From positions 5,932,501 through 5,996,500 of the forward strand of contig NZ_CP029608.1 in NCBI RefSeq assembly GCF_003352185.1: a DNA stretch of 64,000 bases, in the 5' to 3' direction. This DNA is from Pseudomonas kribbensis. Lineage in GTDB: Bacteria > Pseudomonadota > Gammaproteobacteria > Pseudomonadales > Pseudomonadaceae. Shown here piece by piece: positions 63,944-64,000 of this stretch (position 1 is the first letter of the stretch; the number at the start of each line of letters is the position of its first letter). The translations under genes were made by a program, and so were the position numbers. Under the pieces are notes generated by a model, which was given only the letters and a program-made list of their open reading frames with translations, did not search any database and was not told the DNA's origin.

Positions 63944-64000
63944 GCCAATTCTCCTTGTTATCGGTGAAGGCGCGGCGGCTGGCCACCGCGCCCGGCGTAT

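Overview
The window is a G+C-rich, tightly packed chromosomal segment of a fluorescent-group Pseudomonas. The evidence is the protein families themselves and the gene order. From memory, the neighbourhoods laoR-laoC-laoB-laoA-coaD-fdx-mutM, ilvD-folA-thyA-lgt, rppH-ptsP, ilvA-rpiA, D2HGDH-serA and spuC-D-E-F-G-H match the P. aeruginosa PA0299-PA0367 stretch. Paired REP palindromes built on GTGGGAGC, typical of P. fluorescens relatives, occur in five gaps. All functions are read from sequence motifs and recalled family knowledge; no database search was run.

Layout. 1-1270: the end of an AraC regulator and a mercaptopyruvate-type sulfurtransferase. 1298-5753: a long-chain alcohol/aldehyde oxidation locus (laoR against laoCBA) with a promoter overlapped by a perfect palindrome. 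5869-10340: housekeeping genes coaD, ferredoxin, mutM, an HDOD protein and rlmI. 10441-14037: an accessory operon with an AT-rich front end. 14293-22265: ilvD, pchP, a cystine carrier, folA and a DUF2868/DUF3482 membrane GTPase pair. 22275-28957: an aminoethylphosphonate-type transporter with an FAD oxidase, a PhnZ-like HD oxygenase and a LysR regulator. 28974-31763: divergent cadA/cadR. 31890-41904: thyA, lgt, a TSUP carrier, a TANGO2-like protein, ptsP, rppH, an HAD phosphatase, ilvA and rpiA. 42051-56939: tandem SdiA-regulated-type proteins, D2HGDH/serA and assorted envelope or metabolic genes, including an acylase. 56998-63943: the polyamine uptake and transamination cluster spuCDEFGH.

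The most interesting region is 10548-14037. A sigma70-like promoter is followed by a 23-codon ORF with an excellent ribosome site, then a perfect 11-bp hairpin. Next come a SagB-type flavin dehydrogenase, an AurF-type diiron oxygenase that keeps all seven expected metal ligands, and a Bcr/CflA-type exporter. The three enzyme/exporter genes overlap end to start. This looks like a compact biosynthetic operon for a ribosomally made, oxidised small product. It has no YcaO, radical-SAM or lanthionine enzyme, so it does not fit a RiPP class I can name.

A second point of interest is the phosphonate cluster (22275-27986). It carries a PhnZ-like oxygenase and an N-alkyl-AEP-type FAD oxidase but has neither the 2-oxoglutarate hydroxylase nor PhnW/PhnX nearby.
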